Assembly (NCBI RefSeq): GCF_958979055.1
Contig: NC_084887.1
Location: 31,597,544-31,661,543, forward strand
Direction of reading: 5' to 3'
Source: Alnus glutinosa
Lineage: Eukaryota; Streptophyta; Magnoliopsida; Fagales; Betulaceae
Length of the DNA: 64,000 nucleotides
The position numbers and the translations under genes were made by a program. Positions 12,003 through 21,640 of this stretch are shown here, piece after piece; positions within the stretch are counted from its first letter, which is position 1; every line of letters starts with the position of its first letter. A model generated the notes under the pieces. That model made no database searches. It saw only the letters and a list, made by a program, of their open reading frames with translations, and was not told the origin of the DNA.

Positions 12003-13392
12003 CTTTGAGAATTGAACGAGGCCTAGTTTAATGCTCTCTCTCTGTGTAACCGTAGAATGCCCAGATAAATCTGCCACCTGGGTTTGATGGTGAAAAGCAG
12101 AAACTGAAACTGAAAGATAATAATGTTGTTCATTTTGTGGTTTTGTAACTTCTCAAAACCGCAAAGCTCAAATAGTTCGCCTGGAGGTGGTGAAATAGGT
12201 GGATATGACATCCAACTCGGGCTTTAATTTGCGAGAAATACTACACACCCACGCTCCCAAATACACTTTCTGAAGTGACACCAAAACTCGCCATTGAATT
12301 CAAAATTCAATGATAATTTTCGGTACCACGTCAAAGGAATATGCATTTGAAGGTGTAGGCGTGAGTGTGTGACATTTCTCTTAATTTACATACAAGCACA
12401 GGCTTGGCATGTTCCTATTGCTTACCAGATGGACAACAAAAACTTATTACAAGTTTTTGCCCTTCACTTATAAAGACAGGCGTCTCCCGTAGGATCCAAA
12501 TCCAAGAGTCCTCATGTGTACACACCTGTCCAGGCCAAAAATTGCTTGGGCAAAGGAGCTCATATTAACTCTCACATCACTCAATTTGGGCAGAAATTGC
12601 AGCAAAATTGTTATTGATCTTTTATCTGCTGATGTTCGATCAGCTCTATTCCATTTAAAATTTAATTTTCAAGGCTTTATCGAAGGTCCTGTTTCCGTAA
12701 TTAGTGATTGCAAATGATTTTATATAGTCGAGTATACAACATAGAACATGAAGTTTAGAAAAAATTGTATATTCCCAATTCATTACTGTTTAAACCATAA
12801 TTTGTCAAATACCATAAATAAAAGAGAAATGCCAAGCCAATACTTCTGAGAGACGATCATCCTTAAGACTAAAGCTGCATGAATAAACTTTGTAAAAGGA
12901 ACATTAAGAACAAATCAGACATTTCCCTGAACTCTACACAAACTCAACATTCTATAAAATTCAATTCTTTGAAGCTCGCTGTAGATCAGACACGGTTCCA
13001 TTTCAACACTACAGCTGACAGATTGCATGAAGTAGTGCAAGGAAAACACGTTTTCTCCATGCCCCCAATCAGTGAAGCTCTTCGAAGTAGATCTCAGCTG
13101 CTAAAATGACACCAATCCAAACAAACACCCGTTTCACATAATCAAGAACGATAAACAGCACCCAAAATCAAACATTAGGGAATGTATTCTAAATGAGACA
13201 TTTATAACAAGGTACGTATGCAGATTAAAGTCCGGATTTAAACAGTTACCGTTGTATATTAATTAACATGATGAATTACCATAAAACACAAATAATTCTT
13301 GAGATAGGTACAGAGTGATTGCGTTGATATGCAGGATCAAAATTAAAATTTTCATTGAAAGATGTTAAAAATAAGATCAAATCACAGTAATG
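12003..13392. other. Region downstream of SDG40 and of the snoRNA-like cluster
   Basis: Holds the SDG40 3'UTR, one short MITE (12233-12380) and AT-rich DNA without a supported gene. Because the snoRNA-like cluster is read leftward from about 14390, its 3' end and terminator probably lie here. I see no further C/D box pair in this interval. Confidence 0.6.
12233..12380. mobile_element. Short MITE, Mutator-like 9-bp duplication
   Basis: The element starts GAGAAATACTACACACCC and ends GTGTGTGACATTTCTC, imperfect inverted repeats of about 22 bp. Flanks TTAATTTGC (12224-12232) and TTAATTTAC (12381-12389) form a 9-bp target duplication with one mismatch. The length (148 bp), structure and 9-bp duplication point to a non-autonomous Mutator-type element. 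It has no coding capacity. Confidence 0.65.
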
Positions 13393-13398
13393 ACAGAG

Positions 13399-13491
13399 AT
13401 GGATCAGAACATTGGCTTGGTTTCTCAAAAGAGAAAATATCGCTCAGTTTAATCAGCGTCGATCATTTGGGGAAAGAGTCATCACTTCCAT
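13399..13491 (-). ncRNA. Box C/D snoRNA-like unit 4 (promoter-distal)
   Basis: Minus strand: terminal stem AGAGATGGA pairs perfectly with TCCATCTCT (9 bp counting flanking bases). The C box GTGATGA is at 13485-13479 and the D box CTGA at 13407-13404. An internal CTGA (GACGCTGATT) serves as a candidate D' box. An internal hairpin TTTCTC-TTTT-GAGAAA precedes the D-box guide region (AACCAAGCCAATGTT). This is the most diverged of the four copies and has the best terminal stem. Canonical C and D boxes with pairing termini define the class; RNA expression is not shown. Confidence 0.7.
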
Positions 13492-13592
13492 CTCTCACAA
13501 ATTACAAAGACAAAAGCAATATCATTTAAAACAAGATTAGAAAAAATGTAGTAAATTTACAAACATATCGGAAATAGAGTCGACGGCTAATA

Positions 13593-13695
13593 ATGGATCA
13601 GAACACTGGCTTGGATTCTCCTAAAAAGAGAATTACAAAAAATAGCACAGTTATAATCAGCTTCGATAATTTGGGGAAATAATCATCACTTCCAT
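13593..13695 (-). ncRNA. Box C/D snoRNA-like unit 3
   Basis: Minus strand: C box GTGATGA at 13689-13683, D box CTGA at 13601-13598. The termini ATGGA/TCCAT can pair (5 bp). The candidate D' box CTGA follows ATCGAAG. Guide region before D: AATCCAAGCCAGTGTT. Internal hairpin ATTCTC/GAGAAT. Nearly identical to units 1 and 2 between the boxes. Confidence 0.7.
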
Positions 13696-13789
13696 CTTTC
13701 ACAAATTACACAAACAAACAATCATTTAAAACAAGATTCGGAAAAATATAGTACACTTACAAACATAAACGCGATAAAATTGACGAAGA

Positions 13790-13891
13790 ACGGATCAGAA
13801 TACTGGCTTGGATTCTCCAAAAAGAGAATTACAAAAAATAGCACAGTTATAATCAGCTTCGATAATTTGGGGAAATAATCATCACGTCCAT
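13790..13891 (-). ncRNA. Box C/D snoRNA-like unit 2
   Basis: Minus strand: C box GTGATGA at 13885-13879, D box CTGA at 13798-13795. The termini ATGGA/TCCGT pair with one G-U. The candidate D' box CTGA follows ATCGAAG. Guide region before D: AATCCAAGCCAGTATT. Same internal hairpin as units 1 and 3. Confidence 0.7.
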
Positions 13892-13989
13892 CTTTCGCAA
13901 ATTACAAAAACAAACAAAATCATTTAAAACAAGATACGGAAAAATCTAGTACATTCACAAACATAAAAGAAATAAATTGACGACGAAGA

Positions 13990-14092
13990 ATGGATCAGAA
14001 GACTGGCTTGGATTCTCCTAAAAAGAGAATTACAAAAAATAGCACAGTTATAATCAGCGTCGATAATTTGGGGAAATAATCATCACTTCCAC
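13990..14092 (-). ncRNA. Box C/D snoRNA-like unit 1 (promoter-proximal)
   Basis: Minus strand: C box GTGATGA at 14086-14080, D box CTGA at 13998-13995. The termini GTGGA/TCCAT pair with one G-U. The candidate D' box CTGA follows ATCGACG. Guide region before D: AATCCAAGCCAGTCTT. First unit after the proposed promoter, about 300 bases downstream of the predicted start site. Confidence 0.7.
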
Positions 14093-14417
14093 CTTCAATA
14101 TTGTCACAATTTCATTTTATTTCCTAAAAAACAAAAAATAGAAATTGAACCAAAAAAACACGAAATTTGCCCAAATCTGCAAGAAAGAGTGAGCCACTAG
14201 ACTCTCTCTCTAGGATTCGCAGAGACGGAGCAACTATGGGCGTCAGCTCATACACAAACGCTCACTGCCATCGCTTAGCGCCGGTAATCAGTATTTGACG
14301 CCGCGTGATATTAATTCATTCAAAGGAAGAGAATTGAAACCCTAACGCTATAGTGTGCACCACTCACTGATGTAGCGGAGGCTTCTATCAATGGTTTTGG
14401 GGAGAGAGAGGTCGAGG

Positions 14418-14632
14418 TATTTATAGCTGGTCTTCGTCTTCGAAACCCTAATTTTGACCTGGGTTTAAGGATTGAAGGCTGCTGCCGTGCCACGTGTACG
14501 GCCGATGCTTTTTCTCAATAAGCTCTTGGTTTTTTCTTATTACATATGTTGCCAGGCTAAGCGTGGGCCTGAAAAGGGTTCCACAGGGCCGTGCTTAGGT
14601 TGCCAATTCCAGGCCTAAAATTGGGTTGGGCC
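14418..14632 (-). promoter_or_regulatory. Promoter of the snoRNA-like cluster: TATA, telo-box, site II
   Basis: On the minus strand TATAAATA lies at 14425-14418. A telo-box (AAACCCTAA on plus) is at 14443-14451, and two site II motifs TGGGCC (plus) are at 14564-14569 and 14627-14632. A second AAACCCTAA at 14337-14345 falls inside the predicted transcript. The telo-box plus site II combination is established for plant ribosomal-protein and snoRNA gene promoters. Transcription start near 14390 is inferred. Confidence 0.65.
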
Positions 14633-14793
14633 AGAGTTGGTTCAACCCTAGACATGTTATTCCAGAATTTCCAGGGCATTAGCCCCGCCAAAACTAGGGT
14701 CAACATGGCCCGTGGATAGTCCGAATACCAACCAATCAACTACCAGTTGGCAGTTGCCGCCCATGATGCACAAAAATTTCTTATAAATTAGTT

Positions 14794-15159
14794 GGGAAAA
14801 ATATATATTAGCCCCCAAATTACCACTCTTTTTCTGGATGGCCCCCCAAACTATCAATGCTTAGATTCTGGCCCTCCAAATTACCACTTTCTGAATTTTT
14901 GGCCCAATCCGTTCATTTATAACGCCAATTCTAAACGGAATTTCGAAAATACCCCTCTTACACTTGGAAATTCTCACGGTTAAGGGATGAGTATTTTCGG
15001 GTTTTTGGCCAATTTCTGTTAGAATTAACAGTATAAATAGACGGATGTGGCCAAAAAATTAGAAAGTGGTAGTTTGGGGGGTCGGAGTGCAAGTGTTGGT
15101 AGTTCGGAGTGCCATCCGGAGAAAGGGTAGTAGTTTGGGGGCTAATATATATTTTTCCC
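14794..15159. mobile_element. MITE with 10-bp identical flanks, Mutator-like
   Basis: Starts GGGAAAAATATATATTAGCC and ends with its inverted copy, continuing inward as CCCCCAAA/TTTGGGGG. The identical flanks TAAATTAGTT (14784-14793 and 15160-15169) are the target duplication (9-10 bp). No coding capacity; 366 bp. Layout resembles the longer element at 46284-47096. Confidence 0.8.
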
Positions 15160-15837
15160 TAAATTAGTTTGTATGTTCTTTAAGCTATTAAAAAAGAATG
15201 TGAGAAACATATGTACTTAAAAAAATATGTATTTCTCACATGTAATGAACACAAGTTATTATTAGTAGTTGGTTTGTAGTAAATTTCATGCAAATCAGTT
15301 TGTAGAAAATTTTTGCCCATGCATTATGGCTGCCCCTCCATCCAACTTGAAGGAGCATATTTGTTAAGTATCCTTGCTATCAAAAAAGGCCACATGTTCA
15401 TTGATTGGCCGTGTGCCTCCATATATAGTTTTGGACATCCACCAGCATATATGCTTCTACTTGAAAAGTGGACCGCTTTGAAAATTACAAAATGGGCGGC
15501 TTCCTACCTTATCTTTGGAAGCAATCCTGCAAATTCTCACTTTCTTTCATCTTTAAGGATTAAGAGCGGGAAAGACCATCATTTGTAATCCCTTTCCCCT
15601 TTTCTCATATTGAATAGGAAAAAAAAAAAAAAAAACTACTTGTACAATAATGTTAAGGACATAAATTTCTTCTAAACTGAATTGGAGGAATTTTTTTCAA
15701 CCTGGTATATAAAATTGACATGTGTCTCTTGAGCATGTGAGAACCATTTGCTTTTCTAATAGTTCTAATTTATAAACTGTGTTAGGAGAAATTCCTCCGA
15801 TCTAGTTTGAAAGAAATTTTTGTCATAATATAATTTA

Positions 15838-15992
15838 GTAAAAGTAATGTTATACACCATACTTTTATGTCATTTTATTAATGCGACATTGTTAATCAAT
15901 CATTTGATTGACCATTGTTTTAAAAAAAATAAAAGTTAATTAACAGTGCCACATCAACAAAGTGAGATAAAATTGTGGTATATAACTTTTTT
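15838..15992. mobile_element. MITE-like inverted repeat
   Basis: AAAAGTAATGTTATACACCA on the left and its imperfect complement around GTGGTATATAACTTTT on the right bracket about 155 bp, with a second inner pairing (TTTTATGTCATTTT with AAAGTGAGATAAAA). Ends and target duplication are not certain. Confidence 0.45.
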
Positions 15993-16573
15993 TTTTTCTT
16001 TATTTTATTTTATAATTAGTAATACTTTTTTGGTTTCTTTTTGTAAATTGAAAGCTAGATGTTTATCTAGCTAATTTACTTTTTCACTTTTATTGCTGAA
16101 GCTTCTATTACTTGAAAGCTGCCCTGAGGAGCTGGAGCTAGACAATGAGCCACATTTACCGAAAGGAAGAAGTTGACGTGAACCAGCTTGATTGAAACTC
16201 AATATGGAGTTTCCAACCTTAAAGACTACAATGAGACAATGGCAAGGTGTTGCCGTGGAGATGGCAGCTTTTTCATATTCCTTGTTATGGTCACAAATGG
16301 CATAACGACAGAAAGAAGGAAAGAATGATACCAGTACTTCCGTGCGAGCTAGAAATAGTGTCCATAGTGGCTTTGCTTTTTAACCTGGAATCTCCTCTTA
16401 CAAATAAATTCTTTTCTTTTCCTTCTCTCAGTTAATTAAGAGAGATGTTCTTTACTTTCACCATCTTCTTTAATTTTTCCAGCCAGAAAAATTCAGAATC
16501 CCAAAGGTTGACGAAATCCAAAGCAACCTCCTAACATACCCATGCATGCATTGAGGATAGTGATGTTTATAGC

Positions 16574-16582
16574 TCTATAAAT
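16574..16582 (+). promoter_or_regulatory. TATA box of the sucrose synthase gene
   Basis: CTATAAATG about 105 bases before the start codon, so transcription probably begins near 16605. The leader is short and shows no intron. Confidence 0.55.
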
Positions 16583-16679
16583 GCGGAGTCCTAGCTACTG
16601 ATCCAGCAAGCCAAACAGCTCATCGATCGATCTCCAAACTGGTCTTCGTTTGAACGAGTCCAGAACCTTAATTAATATC

Positions 16680-19600
16680 ATGCCTTCTGAAACTTCTGAT
16701 CAAAAGCCTTCTGCGGCAACCTCGAAGCGGTCTGAATCAACAGCCGATAACACGCCAGATGCCTTGAGGCAGAGCCGGAACCATATCATGAAAAGGTGCT
16801 TTGCAAAGTACATTGAAAAGGGAAGAAGGACAATGAAACTTCACCATTTAATGGATGAAATGGACATAGTCATCGTTGACAAGAACGAAAGAAACCAGGT
16901 CTTGGAGGGCGTGCTTGGCTACATTCTGTGTTCCACACAGGTTCTAATATATTTTTCTTTTTTATTCACTGTTTCTTTCACCAACGTTATGATCAGATTG
17001 AAATGATAGTTTCATTGAGATTTGCAGGAAGCTGTTGTCATACCACCGCATGTTGCCTTTTCCATAAGACCAAATCCTGGATTTTGGGAATTTGTTAAAG
17101 TCAGTTCTGATGATTTATCGGTTGAGGGCATCACCCCTAGAGACTACTTAAAGTACAAAGAAATGATAACAGATGAAAAATGGTATGTCTTCTCTCTTCA
17201 TTTAGTTCTAATTGTTTGCTTATGTAATTAAGCTCCAGCTAAATGCCATGCATGTTCCTAAAATATCTAAAATCTCCTCATCTTTTTCCTATATTTTTCT
17301 GATTTATTTTAGAGAACCAAATGTAATAAGCAGTAGAGGAGGATCCATGAAAAAGGGAAAGAACAATTAATCAATTATTTCGATGACCGACCACACACGT
17401 TTTTTTTGGCTTAACACGCAATATTGTTTTTGTCAGATTGTAGTTCAAAGATTGTGTAATAACTGCATTTTACGTTGCAGGGCAAATGATGAAAATGCTT
17501 TGGAAGTGGATTTTGCAGCATTTGACTTCTCTGCTCCTCACTTAACCCTATCTTCTTCAATTGGAAATGGATTCAATTTTGTTGCAAAGTTCATAACTTC
17601 AAAGCTTAGTGGAAGAATGGAGAGTGCACAGCCTCTTGTGGATTACTTGCTAACACTAAACCATCAAGGAGATGTATGGGAAAGCCAGAGTTTGATTCAT
17701 TTAAGAAACTTTGATCCAAAAAATGTTGAATTTTCCATCATGGAGAAGTATATGGTTCTGAATGCTTATAGTGATTGTAAATTTGCAGAATCTTATGATA
17801 AATGACACCCTCAGTACTGCCTCGAAGCTTCAGATGGCACTAATAGTAGCTGAAGTGTATCTCTCAGCGCTTCCCAAGGACACTACATATCAGAATTTTG
17901 AGCTAAGGTGATCTATATATCCAACACTTTGTTTAATTTGTTAGCAGACCCTTAAAAATTGATATCTGGTAACCAAATTATACACAGGCTGAAGGAGTGG
18001 GGCTTCGAGAGAGGGTGGGGAGATACTGCACAAAGAGTAAAGGAAACAATGAGAGCAGTCTCAGAAGTACTCCAAGCACCTGATCCAGTGCATGTAGAGA
18101 AGTTATTTAGCAGACTTCCTGCAATATTCAATATTGTGATTTTCTCTCCTCATGGCTATTTCGGCCAATCAGATGTCCTGGGCTTGCCGGACACTGGCGG
18201 GCAGGTGAGATATTGTTTTGATTTGGCATTAAAGAAAGTAGTCTGCTTGCAACAAATTGTTAAAAGAGGCTGGAAAGAACAGTGTCACACGAAAAAAGAG
18301 AAAGTAAAGTTGGCATTTATAAGGTCTTGCTTATACCAAGCTATTGCTTTATAGCAAGCAATGTTTGTGTGTTTGCACTTGATGCGTTTAATCGCATGCA
18401 AGATGATGCGTTTAAAAACACATGATTTTAAAGGTCAAACATCACCTAATTGTGTTTTTAAATTACAAGTTTTAAAATCGCAAATTCAAATAGATCCTGA
18501 TCACCCTAACCCGACAAATAATTTCTTAAGGAAAGTGACTCCCACCTTAGGAGCATTTCTTTTAATGTTTTTTATTTGTGTTCTTACACAATTCACACTC
18601 ATTAGCAAGCTGGCATTTTCCTCTGTATTTTAAACAGGTAGTTTACATTCTGGATCAAGTGAAAGCTCTCGAAGAAGAAATGCTCGTTAGAATTAAGCAG
18701 CAGGGGCTGAATGTGAAGCCCCAAATTCTTGTGGTCAGTATCATCAACAGCCAAGAACAATTTCCCAACAGCGGCAGTTTTGTTTGGAAGTATTATGAAT
18801 TTATGTACGCGCTCATGTTTTTTTGACGATAACAGGTAACACGACAAATCCCTGATGCCCGGGGAACCAAGTGTAACGAGGAGCTGGAAGCAATCATTGG
18901 TACTAAGCATTCCAACATTATTCGGGTGCCTTTTCGGACAGAGAATGGGATCCTCCGCCAGTGGGTTTCTCGTTTCGACATTTATCCCTATCTTGAGAGG
19001 TTCACTGAGGCATGATTCTAAACTTCCTGTACTTTCTAACCTTTTCTTTCTGTAGTGGGTTTCAGTTCTTATCAATTGTTGGGTCTCTTTTATATAAACA
19101 GGACGCTACAGCCAAGATCCTCGACCTCATGGAAGGGAAGCCGGATCTTATCATAGGAAATTACACTGATGGGAATCTGGTGGCGTCTCTCATGGCTAGT
19201 AAACTTGGGATAACTCAGGTGTCTTTTCTTCATCAGTTCATGCAGCTACATATAGAGTTTCTATTAATTTCCATATTTACTAATCTATAGTTTGCTTAAA
19301 AACCAGGGAACTATTGCTCACGCTTTAGAGAAGACTAAGTATGACGATTCTGACATCAAATGGAAGGAGTTAGACCCTAAGTATCACTTCTCATGCCAGT
19401 TCATTGCTGATACAATTGCAATGAATGCAACGGATTTCGTCATAGCTAGCACATACCAGGAGATTGCCGGAAGGTTAGAGAAAATTACCCACAAAGCTAC
19501 ATATATCCAAGAGAACTTGAAGCTATATATAATATGAATTCGATTGTTCTTGTTGCAGCAAAGACGTACCTGGACAGTATGAAAGCCATGCTGCATTCAC

Positions 19601-21116
19601 ACTCCCGGGGCTTTGTAGAGTTGTTTCAGGCATCAACGTGTTTGATCCCAAATTCAACATCGCTGCCCCAGGGGCTGACCAATCCGTCTATTTCCCTTAC
19701 TCTGAGAAAGAAAAACGATTCACATCATTTCAACTCGCCATTGAAGAATTACTCTACAGTAAAGAGGATAACAATGAACACATGTGAGTGTTTAAGAATA
19801 ACTCTTATTTTTATACTGATAATGTGAATTACCTAACAATATATATATATATATATATATATGGAAACAGTGGATATCTAGCAGACAGGAAGAAACCTAT
19901 CATCTTCTCAATGGCAAGGCTGGATGTTGTGAAAAACATTACTGGATTAACTGAGTGGTATGGGAAGAACAAGAGGCTGAGAAATTTTGTCAACCTTGTT
20001 GTTGTTGGGGGCTTCTTTGATCCTTCCAAATCAAAGGATAGAGAAGAAATGTCTGAGATAAAAAAGATGCATGCATTGATTGAAAAATACCAACTTAAGG
20101 GTCAGATAAGATGGATTGCTGCTCAAAGTGATAGGCGTCGCAACGGAGAATTATACCGTTGCATTGCTGACACAAGGGGAGCTTTTGTACAGCCTGCTCT
20201 GTATGAAGCATTTGGCCTAACAGTCATTGAAGCAATGAACTCTGGACTACCCACCTTTGCAACCAATCAAGGAGGTCCGGCAGAAATCATTGTTGATGGG
20301 GTCTCAGGTTTCCATATCGATCCCATCAATGGGGACGAGTCAAGCAACAAAATTGCAGATTTCTTTGAAAAGTGCAAGGTGGATGCCACATACTGGAACA
20401 AGTTTTCAACGGCAGGTTTGCAAAGGATAAATGAATGGTAATCACTTTAACCAGAGTATTTCTTGGCTATCATACTTCTAACCATATCGATCATTAATTC
20501 TGTAATGATTCAGGAAAAGTATTAGTCATATCTGCTCCCCCACCTGCTCTATCACTTCAAATTAACTAGCACAGATATGACTAGCACTTTTTCTTGATCG
20601 TTACAAATAGTATCAGAGCCAACTAGTAACGCCATGTGGTACCGGATTACTGCATGACGTGGCCCTGACAAGAACGCTAAGGATTTAAGGTGGGGAGATT
20701 GAAACACCCTAATCTTATATCAGAAAGATGAGTAGCCCACATTGAGTGTGTGGTTTATAAAGATATTCATGAGTGCTAAATCTCACGTTGCTTAATTACT
20801 TACTAAGTGAAATTCAACTTTAAAAGTAATTTTATAAAAGCTCTAAATTGACAAGTCTTTTTGGGGTGATAGTTCAAATTATGACTAATACTTTTCCTGA
20901 GTTTTTACAAATTCATATATGAAATTTGAATTGTTTTTGCTCTCTTTGTAGCTACACCTGGAAGATTTATGCAAACAAGGTGTTGAACCAGGCGTGCATT
21001 TATAATTTCTGGAGACAGTTGAACAAAGAGCAGAAACAGGCAAAGCAAAGATACATCCAACTGTTCTATAATCTCCAATTCAAGAACTTGGTGTGTCTTT
21101 TATTTGATTGCTTAAG

Positions 21117-21158
<42 letters not shown>

Positions 21159-21298
21159 CTTTCAGGACTTGGCTCCTGTTTCTCACATGTCATTCATTGT
21201 TACAGGCAAAGAAGGTGCCTATCCCAACTGAAGAAGCTCCACAACCAGCGCCAAAGCCAGATGCCAAACCAAAGCCCTCAAAAAGGCATGTACTTTAA
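16680..21298 (+). CDS. SUS6: Sucrose synthase, SUS5/6 type, 13 exons
   Basis: Cytosolic or wall/callose-associated GT4 enzyme: sucrose + UDP to UDP-glucose + fructose. Exons 16680-16940, 17028-17182, 17481-17673, 17789-17907, 17988-18204, 18638-18733, 18836-19009, 19102-19218, 19307-19473, 19559-19783, 19871-20437, 20952-21090, 21206-21298; phases agree, 840 aa. Seen: [17 protein letters not shown] (residues 298-315), [14 protein letters not shown], and the E-x7-E motif with E687 and E695 in [13 protein letters not shown]. The N-terminus ([14 protein letters not shown]) and Pro/Lys-rich C-terminal tail fit the SUS5/6 group, linked in Arabidopsis to sieve-plate callose. Intron 7 has a GC donor. 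The last exon reads to TAA at 21296-21298; an alternative terminal splice to 21835 is possible. The exact paralogue (5, 6 or 7) is uncertain. Confidence 0.94.
20501..20909 (+). mobile_element. Miniature LTR element (TRIM) in SUS intron 11
   Basis: Flanked by AATTC duplications (20496-20500, 20910-20914). It has a left terminal repeat 20501-20605 and a right one 20700-20909, both ending in TTACA. The primer-binding-like site (AGTATCAGAGCC) follows the left repeat. The two repeats differ in length and content, so it is an old, altered copy. The right repeat matches the family of the element at 50395-50905 (AGATGAGTAGCCCACAT, GGTTTATAAAGATA). It carries no protein genes, as is normal for TRIMs. 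Confidence 0.75.
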
Positions 21299-21322
21299 AG
21301 ATATAGTGGAAGCTTTCTTAAT

Positions 21323-21635
21323 TGTTAAAGTGTCTCACATTGCTAAGATATCCTTGTCTTGTACGCTTTATAAGCCATAGTATCTCCTCCTCTCTCAAAA
21401 CGTCTTTTGAGAGTGAGTAAAACCCATTTTACATGGTATCAGAGCGGGTTCCTTTGACAATGATGGGCATTTCCCTCCCGTTGTTGAACACGTGTTTAGC
21501 CAAATATGCCACACGTGAGGGGTGTGTTAAAGTGTCTCACATTGCTAAGATATCCTTGTCTTGTACGCTTTATAAGCCATAGTATCTCCTCCTCTCTCAA
21601 GACGTCTTTTGAGAGTGAGTAAAACCCATTTTACA
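21323..21635 (+). mobile_element. Miniature LTR element (TRIM) just after the SUS stop codon
   Basis: Two nearly identical 111-bp terminal repeats (21323-21433 and 21525-21635) start TGTTAAAGTGTCTCAC and end TTTTACA. A primer-binding site TGGTATCAGAGC starts at 21434, and a purine run (GTGAGGGGTG) precedes the right repeat. TTAAT duplications (21318-21322 and 21636-21640) flank it. Total 313 bp, structurally whole for a TRIM and probably recent because the repeats barely differ. It lies 24 bases beyond the SUS stop, so it may be within the 3'UTR or a terminal intron. Confidence 0.88.
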
Positions 21636-21640
21636 TTAAT

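Larger units (their letters stand above)
13399..14092 (-). repeat. Tandem array of four ~195-200 bp units
   Basis: Matching points recur at 13399, 13593, 13790 and 13990, so the spacing is 194, 197 and 200 bases. Both the snoRNA-like part (~93-103 bases) and the spacer (ATCATTTAAAACAAGAT-like core) are repeated, which shows whole-unit duplication. The three units nearest the promoter are close copies; the distal one is older. No open frame runs through the array. Confidence 0.9.
14633..16573. other. Intergenic region before sucrose synthase
   Basis: Contains one 366-bp MITE (14794-15159), a second inverted-repeat element (about 15838-15992) and AT-rich DNA. Open frames here, such as 15313-15588 and 16247-16435, show no family signature. 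The last few hundred bases should hold the sucrose synthase promoter. Confidence 0.7.

Noticed and set aside
13399-14092. CRISPR-like array, because of regular repeats
   Set aside because: The units are ~200 bp with similar spacers in a plant genome, and the conserved part has snoRNA boxes, not short identical repeats with unique spacers.
16650-16679. N-terminal extension of sucrose synthase
   Set aside because: It would begin at a TTG; the first ATG at 16680 is close after the TATA-derived leader and fits the family.
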